Shown here piece after piece: positions 54,924-63,807 of a DNA stretch of 64,000 bases (position 1 is the stretch's first letter; every line of letters starts with the position of its first letter). The position numbers and the translations under genes are program-made. The notes below the pieces were generated by a model. It did not search any database. It was given only the letters and a program-made list of their open reading frames with translations, and had not been told where the DNA came from. The stretch lies in assembly GCA_028277445.1 (NCBI GenBank), contig JANQGG010000054.1, forward strand, positions 1 through 64,000. Reading direction: 5' to 3'. Origin of the DNA: Chloroherpetonaceae bacterium. GTDB lineage: Bacteria > Bacteroidota > Chlorobiia > Chlorobiales > Chloroherpetonaceae.

Positions 54924-57179
54924 ATGCATAGAATTTACCATACGCTTCAGATTCTGATTGCTATTTTTGTTTTTAGCGCATCCTCACTTTTTGCTCAACA
55001 TCTCACCATTAAACGACATACGGATCCTAAATTTGCCATCACGTTAAACACGAAATCGCTTAAACAGGATTCTAATGATAAAATGGGGCCGGTTTTGAGG
55101 CATCTTTTACAAGACTCCACCACACGAGCTTTAGCGGTACTTTCTCAAAAAAATACAGGCGAAAAAACGCGTTATCAAGTTTTGGTAAATTCAAAAAACA
55201 GCTACTTAACGGCGTCAGTTTTAGAGCAGTTTGGCGCCAGCGTTCAAACCATCGCCGGTGAGGTTTTGGTCGTTGAAGCCTCAAAAGAAGTGATAGAGCA
55301 GATAATTAGTAATGAGGAAATCTCATCGCTTAAAGCCTCATTAACGCGTCACCTTCATTTAAACGATAGTCGTACGGAGACACAAATTAACTTAATCCAT
55401 AACGGTTTTGGATTAGACACAACCTATGAAGGTGAAGATGTGGTGGTTGGTATTGTTGATAGCGGTATTGATGAAGACCATCCTGATTTTAACACCACGG
55501 ATGGATCGCGGATACAGTATTTGTGGGATATGTCGGGCTCGGGAAAAACGCCTCCAAATTTCAATTATGGGAGAGAATATACCAAAGCCGATATTGATGC
55601 AGGGCTGTGCGAACAAACCGACGAAGCAAGTGGATTAGGACACGGCACGCATGTTGCAGGTATTGCTGTAGGCAACGGCCGCGGAAAATCGGGTTATATT
55701 GGCATGGCTCCCAAAGCTGATATTGTGTTTGTTAAAGGCTTTAGAAACGGGCCCGGTTTTACGGATGGCGATATTATCAATGCGTGCAATTATATTTTTC
55801 AAAAAGCCGATGCGTTGGGCAAAAAGGCCGTGATCAATTTAAGTTTGGGCGGTCATGTGGGGCCGCACGATGGGACAAGCGCTTTGGCAAAGGCGCTAAC
55901 CAATTTATCCGATAAGGGGAAGATAATTGTGGCTTCTGCTGGTAATGAAGGCAGTGAGTTGGTACATCTGAGCTATACAGCAACCGGTAGTGATTTTTCA
56001 ACCGCAAAAGAAACGCTTTTTGAGGTGTCTGATAAGGCCGATAAATGCTATTTAAGTTTATGGTATCCCTCAGGAAGTATTTTTGTAGGGCTGGCTGCAT
56101 ATACGAAATCAGGCACGCTAATCGGTCGTTTGCAGACGGCTGTTGGACCCGGTGAGTCTTTGGAGGGTAATTTCACCATAAATAATACCACATATGCTCG
56201 TGTATTGATTGATGCCTCCAATACCAATGACCCGGGTAACGGAGATAATGAAGTCTTTGTTGTTATAAGTTCGGAAAACGGTCAATACACGCCCTCATCG
56301 GTGAATTGGAGTTTATACACGTATGGAGCAGGGACTTTCGATGGATGGATTGCCAATGGCAACTTTTTAAATGCCAGTGGATCTAAAATTGAAAATCCGG
56401 ATAATGAAAAATCGGTAGCAATACCAGCCACAGCTAACGATGTTTTTGGGGTAGGTTCATATGTGACCAAAACCAAATGGACGGATATTGATGGCTCGCA
56501 ATGGTCTCAAAATGGTGCAACCTTAAATGAAATTTCATCGTTTAGCAGCATTGGCCCATCCCGAGACGGGCGGCTTAAACCTGAAGTAACAGCTCCCGGC
56601 GAAGTGATCATTGCTGCCCTATCCAGCGATTTAATAATCGGTACCGATATTCTCAGAAGCCATGTCGTTCAGGGTGGAGAGTTAAGAAAATTTCAGGGTA
56701 CAAGTATGTCTGCGCCGCATGTAACAGGCGCAATAGCGCTGATGCTTCAAAAAAATCCACAAGCCACATATGATACTTTACTAGCGGCGATTCAGACGAA
56801 CTCCGATGGCGATTCATTTACCGGCTCATTACCAAACGAGACTTGGGGTTATGGCAAAATGAACGCGTACAAGGCATTTTTGTCGTTATCCGAAAGTGAC
56901 CCGGATATTTTCACCGATACCGTAAATGTCTTAAGTCAAAACATTTTGGTCGATCAGAACGGTTCTTCTGTCATTATTCCTTTTAGCATCCCAAGTTCCG
57001 AGTCAAAACCCGTGCTTCAGTTAGAAATTTATGATGTTTTAGGTCGTAAAGTTAAGGGGGTTGATGTTAGAAAAAACGAGCTTCAGATTACCCTGAATCT
57101 GAACCAGTTAGCTTCAGGGATGTATTTTTACAGGATAAAAGGTTATAAGGATATAAAACGCATTTTGATTGTTCGATAA
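54924..57179 (+). CDS. Subtilisin-like S8 protease with T9SS-type sorting domain
   Basis: 751 residues from the ATG at 54924 (a TTG lies 9 bases upstream). The signal peptide ends near SSLFAQ. An N-terminal propeptide-like region (about 25-150) precedes the S8 domain with D179 (GIVDSGID), H240 (GHGTHVAG) and S594 (GTSMSAPH). A jelly-roll-like insertion separates His and Ser (about 330-500). The last 75 residues (IYDVLGRKVKG, LASGMYFYRI) are a type-A T9SS C-terminal sorting domain, so it should be secreted or attached at the surface. Confidence 0.9.
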   Translation: MHRIYHTLQILIAIFVFSASSLFAQHLTIKRHTDPKFAITLNTKSLKQDSNDKMGPVLRHLLQDSTTRALAVLSQKNTGEKTRYQVLVNSKNSYLTASVLEQFGASVQTIAGEVLVVEASKEVIEQIISNEEISSLKASLTRHLHLNDSRTETQINLIHNGFGLDTTYEGEDVVVGIVDSGIDEDHPDFNTTDGSRIQYLWDMSGSGKTPPNFNYGREYTKADIDAGLCEQTDEASGLGHGTHVAGIAVGNGRGKSGYIGMAPKADIVFVKGFRNGPGFTDGDIINACNYIFQKADALGKKAVINLSLGGHVGPHDGTSALAKALTNLSDKGKIIVASAGNEGSELVHLSYTATGSDFSTAKETLFEVSDKADKCYLSLWYPSGSIFVGLAAYTKSGTLIGRLQTAVGPGESLEGNFTINNTTYARVLIDASNTNDPGNGDNEVFVVISSENGQYTPSSVNWSLYTYGAGTFDGWIANGNFLNASGSKIENPDNEKSVAIPATANDVFGVGSYVTKTKWTDIDGSQWSQNGATLNEISSFSSIGPSRDGRLKPEVTAPGEVIIAALSSDLIIGTDILRSHVVQGGELRKFQGTSMSAPHVTGAIALMLQKNPQATYDTLLAAIQTNSDGDSFTGSLPNETWGYGKMNAYKAFLSLSESDPDIFTDTVNVLSQNILVDQNGSSVIIPFSIPSSESKPVLQLEIYDVLGRKVKGVDVRKNELQITLNLNQLASGMYFYRIKGYKDIKRILIVR

Positions 57180-57311
57180 TGAAAGAATAATATAAAATGA
57201 GTGAATTCTTAGGACCACTCCAAGCGGTTTCTTCGTATATTAAAAATCATGCATTTATCTCACAAAAAAACAAACCAATTCCTAGTTAATAAAGATTGAA
57301 AGGAGTCTCTA

Positions 57312-58601
57312 ATGGGAACATACGTTACGGCAGAAGAAGCAGTTTCGGTTATTAAATCCGAAGACAGGGTATTTATCCAAACTGCTGCTGCTACTCCTCA
57401 AGAACTTGTAAAAGCTATGACAGCACGTGCCCATGAACTTAGAAATGTTGAACTGGTTTCATTACACACTGAAGGCGATGCTCCATACGCTAAAGATGAA
57501 TTGTCAGAAAGTTTTATTATTAATGCTTTTTTTGTTGGTGCAAATATTCGAAAAGCAGTTCAATCCGGACGAGCAAACTATGTACCCATCTTTTTAAGTG
57601 AAGTACCACGCCTTTTCACACGAGGTATTATGCCTTTGGATATAGCGCTAGTTCATGTTTCTCCGCCAGATAAACATGGCTTTTGTTCGCTGGGTGTTTC
57701 TGTGGATTCAGCGCAAGCGGCGGTACATACCGCTAAGACCGTTATCGCCCAGGTTAATCGGAACATGCCCCGAACACATGGCGATGGCTTGATCCATGTT
57801 AGAAATATTAATTATCTGGTTGAAGTCAATGATCCGCTCCCCGAGTTTCCACCGCATCCTTTAACCGACATTGAAAAAGAAATCGGTAAACATGTTGCCA
57901 GCATTGTTGAAGACGGCGCTTGTTTGCAAATGGGAATTGGGGCCATTCCAGATGCTGTTTTGGCATTACTTGGCAATCACAAAAACCTTGGCATCCATAC
58001 GGAGATGTTCTCAGATGGTATTATCCCTTTAGTAGAAGCTGGCGTTATCAATGGTGAAGAAAAAAAGGTTCATCCAGGTAAGATTGTTGGCAGCTTTATC
58101 ATGGGCTCTAGAAAATTATATGATTTTGTTGATGATAATCCCTTGCTCGTGATGCTCGGTTCAGACTATGTCAATGACACCGCAGTTATGCGTAGAAATG
58201 CCAAAATGACAGCCATTAACAGCGCCATTGAAGTGGATTTAACCGGCCAGGTTTGTGCTGATTCTATAGGTATCAAGCAATACTCAGGCGTTGGTGGACA
58301 GATGGACTTTATCCGTGGCGCTTCGCTTTCTCCTAATGGAAAACCAATCATTGCACTGCCTTCACAAACCCGCAGAGGTGAATCCCGTATTGTACCGATA
58401 TTAAAATCCGGCGCCAGTGTGGTAACCACTAGAGCACATGTACATTACATCGCTACAGAGTATGGTATCCGCTTCTTGTATGGAAAAAATACCCGCCAAC
58501 GTGCAGAGCTCATGATCGAAATTGCCCACCCTGATCACAGGGAAACTTTATCTAAAGAAGCCCATGATCGATTTGGCTCAAATATGTTTGCGATGAGATA
58601 A
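57312..58601 (+). CDS. Acetyl-CoA hydrolase / 4-hydroxybutyrate CoA-transferase family protein
   Basis: 429 residues. Both halves of the CoA-transferase fold are present. The active-site Glu is E231 in IHTEMFSDG, and GVGGQMDFIRGA (about 327-338) and HGFCSLGVSVD (about 117-127) are family motifs. It could swap CoA between acetyl-CoA and a carboxylate (succinate, butyrate or 4-hydroxybutyrate) or hydrolyse acetyl-CoA; the sequence does not decide. AGGAG (57301-57305) is 6 bases before the ATG. A clear terminator follows. Confidence 0.88.
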   Translation: MGTYVTAEEAVSVIKSEDRVFIQTAAATPQELVKAMTARAHELRNVELVSLHTEGDAPYAKDELSESFIINAFFVGANIRKAVQSGRANYVPIFLSEVPRLFTRGIMPLDIALVHVSPPDKHGFCSLGVSVDSAQAAVHTAKTVIAQVNRNMPRTHGDGLIHVRNINYLVEVNDPLPEFPPHPLTDIEKEIGKHVASIVEDGACLQMGIGAIPDAVLALLGNHKNLGIHTEMFSDGIIPLVEAGVINGEEKKVHPGKIVGSFIMGSRKLYDFVDDNPLLVMLGSDYVNDTAVMRRNAKMTAINSAIEVDLTGQVCADSIGIKQYSGVGGQMDFIRGASLSPNGKPIIALPSQTRRGESRIVPILKSGASVVTTRAHVHYIATEYGIRFLYGKNTRQRAELMIEIAHPDHRETLSKEAHDRFGSNMFAMR

Positions 58602-58616
58602 TCTGGGTTTTATTGT

Positions 58617-58648
58617 AAAAAAGCTCCGGCATTTAGCGGAGCTTTTTT
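58617..58648 (+). terminator. Intrinsic terminator after the CoA-transferase gene
   Basis: AAAAGCTCCG (58619-58628) pairs perfectly with CGGAGCTTTT (58637-58646) around an 8-base loop. The A-run and T-run on either side make it potentially bidirectional. Confidence 0.9.
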
Positions 58649-58734
58649 CTGGGCTTAATAACTATAATTTACAGCAAATCGTTATTACCGGCCTAGGCCA
58701 GGATCGGAGTAAATGAGCAAAGAGATACGCTCTT

Positions 58735-58796
58735 GGATGCCGGATCAAGTCCGGCATGACTTCAGTACCCCTGACTCTTGCTGCGGGGCAGTTTAT
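58735..58796. repeat. Palindrome family 2 unit joined to family 3 copy 2
   Basis: 58735-58760 is a family 2 palindrome (GGAT, arms GCCGGA/TCCGGC, ATGAC). It runs directly into CGGCATGACTTCAG, ACCCC, loop, GCGGGG and AGTT (58752-58796), matching 210-257. It ends at the stop codon of bchU on the minus strand. Confidence 0.6.
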
Positions 58797-59815
58797 TAAG
58801 CAGGTTTTTCAGCTTGGTAAAGCACATGATCGTACTTTTCGTCCAGCGTTACATTTTTAAAACCTACACTTTCCAAGATGCCCGGATATTCGGCGTGCGG
58901 TTTAAAATCAAGAATCGAGAATTCCATGCCAATACCGCAGATATAGTGACTCAGATAGTCGAAATTAGGTTTTTCTTTATCACAAACAATCATATCCAAA
59001 ATTAAAACCTTGCCACCCGGTTTAATGGCATCATAGGCTTTTTTAATCATCATGGTGCTGAATTGTGTATTCATCGGGTACATCATTCTGCAAAACATCA
59101 CAGCATCACCTTCAGGGAAAGGTTCTCTATAAATATCAACAGCTTGTCCTTGAAGTCTATCGCCAACGCCTTTTTCATTAGCATTTTCGTTAACCAATTC
59201 AATAGCGCCGGGTAAATTAAGCAGCTTAACGTTGAGCTCCGGGAATTTATGACATAGCGATGCAGAAATATCGCCAATACCACCGCCAACATCAATCAAT
59301 TGTTTAATGCCTTCCAGACGGGCAAATTCGTTTAAAACTTTTATTGGAAAATAGGCGCTACTGCGGTGCATAACTTCGAAGAACTCGTTGTCTTCGCGAG
59401 TCTGGGGCGGATAAGCCACAGGGCTGACAAATTTCTTTTTACCTCGAACCGCATCGGCCATTTCCATGTAATAGTTTTTTGCTAAAAATGCCATGGAATC
59501 GATATGATGTGCCATCGTCAAGTTTGGGTTTCTTTCAGGATGCGCAAATAGTTTTTCAGATAAATCAGTTAATTGCCATTTGTTGCCAGATTTGCTCAAT
59601 GCCCCAGTTTGTTCAAGCGTAACTAAAAGCATCTCCAGACGTTTTGGCTCTCCTTCACATTTCTGAGCAAGGGTTTCCGTATCCATGGGTTCATCAGAGA
59701 GAAGATCAAAGAGGTTTAATTCAAAGCCGGCATTAATTGCGCCAAACTCAACCAACCCTTTAAACATCATTTCGTAAGCGCGGTCGGTTAGCTTTAATAA
59801 CTCATTGTCCGTCAT
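58796..59815 (-). CDS. bchU: Bacteriochlorophyllide d C-20 methyltransferase BchU
   Basis: 339 residues, the length of Chlorobium BchU. An N-terminal winged-helix dimerisation domain (about 1-100) is followed by a class I SAM methyltransferase domain with LIDVGGGIGDISASL (173-187). Y246 (CRMMYPM) and H290 (YLSHYI) fall at the numbers I recall for the catalytic Tyr and Mg-contacting His of C. tepidum BchU. The enzyme methylates C-20 and so sets bacteriochlorophyll c rather than d in chlorosomes. A divergent lipocalin gene lies 222 bases away. Confidence 0.93.
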   Translation of the reverse strand: MTDNELLKLTDRAYEMMFKGLVEFGAINAGFELNLFDLLSDEPMDTETLAQKCEGEPKRLEMLLVTLEQTGALSKSGNKWQLTDLSEKLFAHPERNPNLTMAHHIDSMAFLAKNYYMEMADAVRGKKKFVSPVAYPPQTREDNEFFEVMHRSSAYFPIKVLNEFARLEGIKQLIDVGGGIGDISASLCHKFPELNVKLLNLPGAIELVNENANEKGVGDRLQGQAVDIYREPFPEGDAVMFCRMMYPMNTQFSTMMIKKAYDAIKPGGKVLILDMIVCDKEKPNFDYLSHYICGIGMEFSILDFKPHAEYPGILESVGFKNVTLDEKYDHVLYQAEKPA

Positions 59816-60037
59816 GACAGTGTTCCTTCCAAAGCGGTTTTTTTAGTTTATTAGTGTATTGTATGATTGTAGAGAAAAGTTTGAACAACGATAGTGTTTA
59901 GGTAAGAAGAACTAAATATAACTTTAGCATTTAATTGAATTCCTCGGCAAACCCTTTTCCAGAGAAATGAAAATATACGTTTCATTGTTACAAACAAGGA
60001 AATAAATTCTTTAATATAAAATTTTTAATCAGAAGTC
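59816..60037. other. Divergent spacer between bchU and the lipocalin gene
   Basis: 222 AT-rich bases that must hold the promoters of both divergent genes. I cannot identify a specific operator. CATTTAATTGAATTCC and neighbouring AT runs show no convincing inverted repeat. Confidence 0.4.
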
Positions 60038-60583
60038 ATGTTATCAAAATTGTTTAAAAAGAAGCGTTCATTAAAGGAGCTTGAGGTTGTAGCCAATGTT
60101 GATGTGGAAAAATATTGTGGCGTGTGGTACGAAATTTCATCATTTCCTTCAGCTCAACAAAAAAATTGCACCGATGTAAAAGCAGACTATACATTGACTG
60201 ATAAAGGTTTTGTAAAAGTCAGAAATTCATGCTTGCGCAAAGGTAAACAAGCCTATATTACCGGAAAAGCTTTCCCGGTTCCAAATACAAATAATGCAAA
60301 ATTGAAAGTCCAGATATTTTGGCCGTTTAAAGCCGCGCTTTGGGTAATTGCACTAGCGGATGATTACTCGCATGCCGTAGTGGCTACGCCAAATCGAAAA
60401 TACATGTGGATTTTAAGCCGGAAACCGGAAATGGATTCGTTGCTTTATAATGATTTAAAAGACATTGCCCGAAAGCAAGGTTTGGATGTAACTCGGTTGG
60501 TTAAATGCTCGCATACAAAGCCGGATCAATTAAATGGAATCCGGAAACATGAAACTGAAAACTCTGGCATGCTTCCAGGCTGA
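60038..60583 (+). CDS. Blc-type lipocalin without a signal peptide
   Basis: 181 residues. The lipocalin signature GVWYEISSFPSAQQKNC (about 28-44) and the following YTLTDKGFVKVRNSC, GKAFP, LKVQIFWPFKAALWVIALADDYSHAVVATPNRKYMWILSR strands match the bacterial lipocalin (Blc/ApoD) family. Blc is normally an outer-membrane lipoprotein, but here the N-terminus is basic (MLSKLFKKKRS) and has no lipobox or hydrophobic core, so it may stay in the cytoplasm. It probably binds a hydrophobic ligand, which cannot be named. It is divergent from bchU. Confidence 0.88.
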   Translation: MLSKLFKKKRSLKELEVVANVDVEKYCGVWYEISSFPSAQQKNCTDVKADYTLTDKGFVKVRNSCLRKGKQAYITGKAFPVPNTNNAKLKVQIFWPFKAALWVIALADDYSHAVVATPNRKYMWILSRKPEMDSLLYNDLKDIARKQGLDVTRLVKCSHTKPDQLNGIRKHETENSGMLPG

Positions 60584-60622
60584 GTTTTAAAACTAAGTTT
60601 TATATGCGGCTTTAAGAGTTTT

Positions 60623-61402
60623 TTATTTTAGCCCAATAATTGCCATCATCCTACCGGTTTTGCCCCAGCTATAGCGATAAGAAAAAAAGTGCTCTTGATC
60701 CCTAAATGTTGAAAACTTGGATTGTTCAATATTTGAAATCTCAATCCCGACTTCCAGCAATTGGTCCATATTGGCTTTGGGGAGGTCAAGCAACCATTTC
60801 ATCGGTGTAGGCGTAGTCATCAAATATGATTTATCGAAATTCATTGCAACATCCTCGCCAACTTCATAGTCGCTTACTTTTATGGATGTCCCGATATAAG
60901 CCAGACAATTCTGAGGTTTCGTTTCAAAATCGTTTGCCATTTTACTAAGAGTATGGGCTACAATACGCTTTTTTGTACTTTTCCAACCGGCATGAATTGC
61001 CGCTACAACCTTTTGAATAGGGTCATAAACCAATATGGGCACACAATCAGCGATTGATACACAAAGAAACAGGTTCCGGCGGTTTGTAATAAACGCATCA
61101 TAGCCTTCATAATGACCAGCTTTGATGGCGTTAAGACATGCTGAGCCATGTATTTGAGTCCCCGTTACAAGCTGCTCGGTATCTATTCCTAAGTAATCAC
61201 ACAATCGCTTGCGATTCGTGCTCACATTCAAATGATCGTCGCCGACTGTAAAACTTAAATTTAAAGAATCGTAGGGCGATTTGCTTAAACCACCATGTCG
61301 TGTGGATTGTCCGGCTACCAAGTCCGGGTGATTTTTAAATATATTTGGGGTGACAAAAAGCGTGAATTCATCAATGGTTTGCGTCGTCATCATCAGATTC
61401 AT
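60623..61402 (-). CDS. pgeF: Laccase-domain purine nucleoside phosphorylase / peptidoglycan editing factor
   Basis: 259 residues of the YfiH/DUF152 family. Conserved metal-site stretches are TRHGGLSKSPYDSLNLSF (first His), VSIADCVPILVYDP (Cys) and AAIHAGWKSTKKRI (second His). The end HFFSYRYSWGKTGRMMAIIGL is typical. The family has multi-copper oxidase-like folds; members act on purine nucleosides and some prevent mis-incorporation of amino acids in peptidoglycan precursors. It is convergent with the lipocalin gene and divergent from the propeller gene, 37 bases apart. Confidence 0.93.
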   Translation of the reverse strand: MNLMMTTQTIDEFTLFVTPNIFKNHPDLVAGQSTRHGGLSKSPYDSLNLSFTVGDDHLNVSTNRKRLCDYLGIDTEQLVTGTQIHGSACLNAIKAGHYEGYDAFITNRRNLFLCVSIADCVPILVYDPIQKVVAAIHAGWKSTKKRIVAHTLSKMANDFETKPQNCLAYIGTSIKVSDYEVGEDVAMNFDKSYLMTTPTPMKWLLDLPKANMDQLLEVGIEISNIEQSKFSTFRDQEHFFSYRYSWGKTGRMMAIIGLK

Positions 61403-61439
61403 TAACTTCTGGAAATCTCATCAAATAAGCATCTCTTGA

Positions 61440-63731
61440 ATGAAAGTACTAAAATACGTTTTAACCTTATTTATTTATAACATTTTTACGGTTAATGGGT
61501 CTGCGCAGAGTGTTGGAGATTGGAAATCCCATACGTCGTTTTACAATGCATCCGGAGTTAGTGTTGATGAGCTTCGGAATAATGTTTGGGTTGGGACGAC
61601 AGGAGGAATTTTTAAATATGACCTTCAAACCGCAAAACTAAAAACATGGAGCAATACGGAAGGATTAGCACAAACACATGTGACGGCGGTATTCTATGAC
61701 ACTCTTCGAAAAGGCCTGTGGATTGGATACCACAATGGTACGATAAGTTTTTTTTTGGATCAACATAATCAGTTTTCACACCTCTACTCGCTTAGTTTTA
61801 TCGATGAAATCCCGGAAAAATCCATTCTTAATTTCGCCTCTAATGGCGATTCGGTTTTTGCGGCTACTGCATTCGGTCTCGTGTTGATTGATCCAAAAAA
61901 AAATGAAATTCGCGAAATCATAAAACGAATCGGTACGTTTTCAGAAGGCATTGCTTGCGGTGATCTTTTGATATGGAAAAATCATCTTTATGCACTTACG
62001 GAAGAAGGGCTTGCCATCGGGGATTTGTCAGCGTTGAATATACTGGCGCCTAATGCCTGGAGAATGGTTTTATCCGATTCAATTGACCATCCCCAAACAA
62101 TAACGCGTTTTAAAGACGCCATTTTGATTGGCGCGCAGAATGGCTTGTTTCACCTGGAAGAGGAGCAATTTAAGCAAGTGCCAACCTTTCATTTACACTC
62201 TGTTGTGGATATGCTTGCAACTCAGGACTCTCTTTTCATATTAACAGAAAATGCCTTAGTTGCCGGTGATACAACATTAACATTTAATGCAATTGAGAGC
62301 AATGTGCCAAATGCTCGTCAAATTGCCTATGGAAATAAAGAAAACCGTTTATGGATTGCTTCCGACTCAATATCGTTAATTAGCTATAGTAATGGCGGAT
62401 TTGATGCCATTTCGCCAAAGATGCCAAAATTCAACGCAATGGCGGTATTGGGTAAAGATCATCTGAACCGCATGTGGATCAGTTCTTCTGCCACAAAAGA
62501 AAATGCTATTGGGCTGTGTTATTACCATAACAATCAGTGGATAAGCATGGATAGCATCCAACCGCAAGGCACGAATCGCACAATCCGGCAATTTACCGAT
62601 TTAGAAACCGGGCAAGGCGTTACCTATTTCGGAACATGGGGGCAAGGGCTCATGAAACTTTCGGGCGAAACGTTTTTCGGATTTGATCAGAACAATTCTA
62701 CATTAATTGGGACAAAAAGCGACAGCTCGGTAATTATTATTCCCTCCCTTGCCGGTAATACTACAAACGATGTTTGGATGACCAATTATTTAACCCAAAA
62801 TGGCCCATTGCAACACATCAACGCTGATGATTCGTTTGAGATGTACGGTTCCGAAGGCAATGTGGGCAAACGCTTTCCCGATGGCATGGCAGCTTACAGA
62901 CTGGCTATTGATGAGCTAAACCAAAAATGGATTGTAGCAAAATCCGAAAGTGACGGCAAAGGACTGGGCTCGGTGGTATTTTTGGATAACGACACCCCGG
63001 ATGAGCTTTCGGATGATGTTTGGATTACCATTAATCAAAATACCGGTTCAGGATCGCTTCCCGATAAAACCATTAACGATATTGCTGTGGATCGTGAAGG
63101 CTCTATTTGGTTGGCAACCAATCGAGGGTTGGCTTATTTTTTTGATGCCAACTCCGTATCGCCTGGTTTTATTGAAGACGTGATTGTCTCCCCCTTTTTA
63201 GAATCCGAAGCTTTAATGTGCTTGGCCATTGATGGTTTAAACAGAAAATGGGTGGGTTCTTCAAATGGGGTTTGGCTCTTAAATCCCGACGCATCTCAGA
63301 TACTTACGCATTATACCCAAGAAAATTCACCGCTTCTTTCCAATACTATTCTGGATATTTATGCCGATCAAACATCAGGTATGATCTATTTCGGTACCGA
63401 TAACGGGCTTTCTGTTCTGCAAACTCAGGCGATAGAAGAAAAAGAATCACTTTCGGGAAAGTTGAACGTGTTCCCAAATCCCTTTACTCCCGGAAGTTCA
63501 ACCAATCTGACAATTGATGGATTAGGCGCGCAGGCGTCGGTTAAAATTTTAACTGTTTCGGGCAAATTGGTAAAAACATTAACAGGCATTGGTTCCAGGC
63601 AGCTTTCCTGGGATGGTAAAACGGATTCGGGAGATAATCTCCCCACGGGAATTTATTTGGTTGTGGCGATAAGTGAGGATGGCTCTCAGTCGGCAATCGG
63701 AAAACTGGCCATAATAAACAAACGCCGGTGA
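61440..63731 (+). CDS. PorZ-like two-propeller exported protein with sorting domain
   Basis: 763 residues with a signal peptide (1-22). The mature start VGDWKSHTSFYNASGVSVDE and NNVWVGTTGGIFKYDLQT resembles the N-terminal propeller of PorZ proteins. Repeated blades with NRLWIAS, NDVWMTN, EGSIWLATNRGLAYF and RKWVGSSNGVWLL motifs run to about residue 660. The C-terminus (LNVFPNPFTPGSSTNL to LPTGIYLVVAISEDG) is a T9SS type-A/FlgD-like domain. PorZ is a surface part of the T9SS attachment complex in Bacteroidota; equivalence here is inference. Confidence 0.8.
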   Translation: MKVLKYVLTLFIYNIFTVNGSAQSVGDWKSHTSFYNASGVSVDELRNNVWVGTTGGIFKYDLQTAKLKTWSNTEGLAQTHVTAVFYDTLRKGLWIGYHNGTISFFLDQHNQFSHLYSLSFIDEIPEKSILNFASNGDSVFAATAFGLVLIDPKKNEIREIIKRIGTFSEGIACGDLLIWKNHLYALTEEGLAIGDLSALNILAPNAWRMVLSDSIDHPQTITRFKDAILIGAQNGLFHLEEEQFKQVPTFHLHSVVDMLATQDSLFILTENALVAGDTTLTFNAIESNVPNARQIAYGNKENRLWIASDSISLISYSNGGFDAISPKMPKFNAMAVLGKDHLNRMWISSSATKENAIGLCYYHNNQWISMDSIQPQGTNRTIRQFTDLETGQGVTYFGTWGQGLMKLSGETFFGFDQNNSTLIGTKSDSSVIIIPSLAGNTTNDVWMTNYLTQNGPLQHINADDSFEMYGSEGNVGKRFPDGMAAYRLAIDELNQKWIVAKSESDGKGLGSVVFLDNDTPDELSDDVWITINQNTGSGSLPDKTINDIAVDREGSIWLATNRGLAYFFDANSVSPGFIEDVIVSPFLESEALMCLAIDGLNRKWVGSSNGVWLLNPDASQILTHYTQENSPLLSNTILDIYADQTSGMIYFGTDNGLSVLQTQAIEEKESLSGKLNVFPNPFTPGSSTNLTIDGLGAQASVKILTVSGKLVKTLTGIGSRQLSWDGKTDSGDNLPTGIYLVVAISEDGSQSAIGKLAIINKRR

Positions 63732-63807
63732 ATTATTGCATGAAAGCAATTCTTCCACCGACGCTTAAATAATGTAAAGATGGTTTTGCTAACCAAATTC
63801 AATGTGA

